From NCBI GenBank assembly GCA_964035575.1, contig CAXIVB010000009.1:1-38253 (forward strand): DNA of 38,253 nucleotides. The letters run 5' to 3'. Under the pieces are notes generated by a model that saw only the letters and a list, made by a program, of their open reading frames with translations, was not told where the DNA came from and did not search any database. A program made the translations under genes and the position numbers. Shown in pieces: positions 36,178 to 38,253 of the stretch. This DNA is from Rhynchopus sp. YZ270_cl-10. Taxonomy: Eukaryota > Euglenozoa > Diplonemea > Diplonemida > Diplonemidae. Within the stretch, counting starts at the first letter, position 1, and the number at the start of each line of letters is the position of its first letter.

Positions 36178-37502
36178 AACCTGGTTGATCCTGCCAGTAG
36201 TCATATGCTTGTTTCAAGGATTAAGCCATGCAAGTCTCAGAGTAAATGGATTAACAGTGGATCTGCAGACGGCTCATTAAATCAGCTACAATCCACGCGG
36301 GAAAGGTGCCTTACGGCGTCCAGTAGGATAACAATGGTAACTCCATTGCTAATACCTGTCCGAAAAATTCCACTCAGATTCCACCCAATGAGTTAACGCT
36401 TATTGGGCTGAGAGGGATGCAGTTGACCGAAACGAAAACTAACGCTAGCAATAGCAGTGGTTCTTTGGATGAAACAGGTCAACCGAGCGATAGCACACAG
36501 ACTTGATCTGGTGCAAGCCCGCAGGAGTATCTGCCCTATCAGCTTTTGACGGTAGTGTAGTGGACTACCGTGGCTGTAACGGGTAACGGGGAATTAGGGT
36601 TCGATTCCGGAGAGGGAGCCTGAGAAACGGCTACCACATCTAAGGATGGCAGCAGGCGCGCAAATTGCCCAATAGCAACACTGCTGAGGCAGCGAAGAGA
36701 AATAGTAACTTCTGGCACTACGTGTTATGGAGCTTGCAATGGATGATATCTAAACCTATCAATGAGTATCGATTGGTGGACAAGTCTGGTGCCAGCACCC
36801 GCGGTAATTCCAGCACCAATAGCGTATATTAATGCTGCTGCTGTTAAAAAGCTCGTAGTTGGATCCAGAGCTCAGGTTGTAAGGTGCCACGGTTTTTCGT
36901 GATGGCGTAATGTCATAGCGTTGGCTGTGGGTCAAACATCTTACATCAAGACCTGTGCTCTATCAACGATGGTAATGGCACCCTGTGAGTAGGTTCCTTC
37001 ATTGGTGCCGAAAGCGTCTACGCGTATACCATGCGCACACGGGTCGACCATCGATGTTACTGTGAACAAACCAGCGTGCCCAATGCAGGCGTAAGCCTTG
37101 AATGGTAAAGCATGGAATAACAAGGGATCGATTCTCTCAGATCACTTTGTTGGTTTACTGCCTGGGAAGGAGTAATTCGGACTGTCGGACTCTTCTTAAT
37201 TCTTCGGAATTATGCAAGACCACTGTCCAGCGGGATCAATAGGGACTGCCGGGGTCGTACGTACTCCCACGTCAGAGGTGAAATTCTTAGATCGCGGGAA
37301 GACGAACTTCTGCGAAAGCATTCGACAAGAATGTCTTCATTAATCAAGAACGAGAGTGTGGGGATCGAAGATGATCAGATACCGTCGTAGTCCACGACTG
37401 TAAACGATGCCGTCTCAGGATCGAAGGGCGCTCTATTATGGCCCCTACGGCACTACCCTTGAAACGAGAAATCAAAGATTATGGGTTCAGGGGGGAGTAC
37501 AT

Positions 37503-37535
<33 letters not shown>

Positions 37536-38228
37536 TGACACCACCAGGCGTGGAGTATGCGGCTTAATTTGACTCAACACGGGGAATTTTACTAGGTCAG
37601 GACAATGTAAGGATTGACAGATTGAGAGCTCTTTCTCGATCCATTGTGTGGTGGTGCATGGCCGCTCCTGGTTGGTGGAGTGATTTGTCTGGTTGATTCC
37701 GTTAACGAACGAGATCTCGACCCTTAAATAGGTGAGCCCGTTGTCCTTTTAGGCAATGCGGTCTTCGGACCAAATTGAAACAGGGAATCCACTTCTTAAG
37801 GGGACTGCGTGCGTTTTTTAGCACGCGGAAGAGCGAGCCAATAGCAGGTCTGTGATGCTCCTAAATGTCCTAGGCTGCACGCGCACTACACTGACGCATT
37901 CAACGAGTCTGATTGCCTTACGGCAACCTATCTTGAAGAGGACGGGAAATCTTTTGAACTTGCGTCGTGATGAGGATCGATGATTGCAATTATTCTCCTT
38001 GAATGAGGAATGCCTAGTAGGCGCAAGTCATCAGCTTGCACTGATTACGTCCCTGCCATTTGTACACACCGCCCGTCGTTGCTACCGATTGGCTGTAGGA
38101 TAGAGTTTGGGGGAGGTTGTTTTTTCCGGATTCCGGTTTAGACGTTCCAAATCCAAGCAATATTTTTCAGCTAGAGGAAGCAAAAGTCGTAACAAGGTTG
38201 CTGTAGGTGAACCTGCAGCAGGATCATT
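36178..38228 (+). rRNA. 18S rRNA, copy 6
   Basis: Complete at 2,051 nt, ending at GGATCATT 25 bases before the window edge. Confidence 0.97.
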
Positions 38229-38253
38229 CCCAAAGTCGGCTCTGTGTTTACAC
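38229..38253 (+). other. ITS1, copy 6, cut by window
   Basis: Only the first 25 bases are present; they match the start of the other ITS1 copies up to the first hairpin. Confidence 0.9.

Larger units (their letters stand above)
1..38253 (+). repeat. Tandem rDNA array, about 5.8 units of 6.6 kb
   Basis: The whole window is one head-to-tail array. Any landmark recurs at a spacing of 6,613 to 6,615 bases; for example, the 18S start is at 3108, 9722, 16337, 22952, 29565 and 36178. All units point the same way, with no inversion and no foreign insertion. The spacing differences come from single bases: an extra A in the third 28S, an extra C in the fourth spacer, and one C fewer in the fifth and sixth spacers. 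Such uniformity is what concerted evolution of nucleolar rDNA produces, although consensus polishing of an assembly could also flatten true differences. Confidence 0.98.

Noticed and set aside
1-38253. Multi-kilobase repeat as a mobile element or CRISPR-like array
   Set aside because: The repeats are whole rRNA units in direct order, without terminal repeats, transposase or target-site duplications.

Overview
The window is a head-to-tail tandem array of nuclear ribosomal RNA genes (rDNA) from a eukaryote, all on the + strand. The repeat unit is about 6,614 bases and the window holds about 5.8 units. It opens inside a 28S gene and closes 25 bases into an ITS1. I found no supported protein-coding gene, tRNA, 5S rRNA, mobile element or CRISPR array. 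Every open frame is a chance frame through rRNA or spacer, and it recurs at the repeat period.

Each unit reads: 18S (2,051 nt), ITS1 (about 120), 5.8S (about 158), ITS2 (about 171), 28S (about 3,427), then an intergenic spacer (IGS) of about 687. The 18S starts lie at 3108, 9722, 16337, 22952, 29565 and 36178. One Pol I transcript per unit would yield all three RNAs. The 5.8S 3' end and the 28S 5' end are complementary, which supports the drawn boundaries. The IGS has no internal subrepeats. It holds a 24-base hairpin just after the 28S, a 78-base C-tract/G-tract foldback, an inverted repeat, and a run of small hairpins leading into the 18S.

The organism is probably a fast-evolving animal. 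The 5.8S has the animal-type GCAGCTAG block and an animal-like 3' end (GAGTGTCGCTT). The 28S opens with CGACCTCAG and has a TCAGCGCAGG block like the animal TCAGCGGAGG. The rRNAs are nevertheless divergent: there are changes inside usually invariant blocks, the 18S is long and the spacers are very short. I cannot name the phylum from sequence alone; a few 18S blocks recall nematodes, but weakly.

The copies look almost identical. The length differences I could localise are one extra A in a conserved part of the third 28S (15224), one extra C in a spacer C-run of the fourth IGS, and one missing C in the fifth and sixth IGS. This is the pattern expected of a concertedly evolving array, and not of a novel gene system. 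The items most worth a second look are the large C/G foldback, the hairpin-built spacers, and the divergent but covarying rRNA structure.
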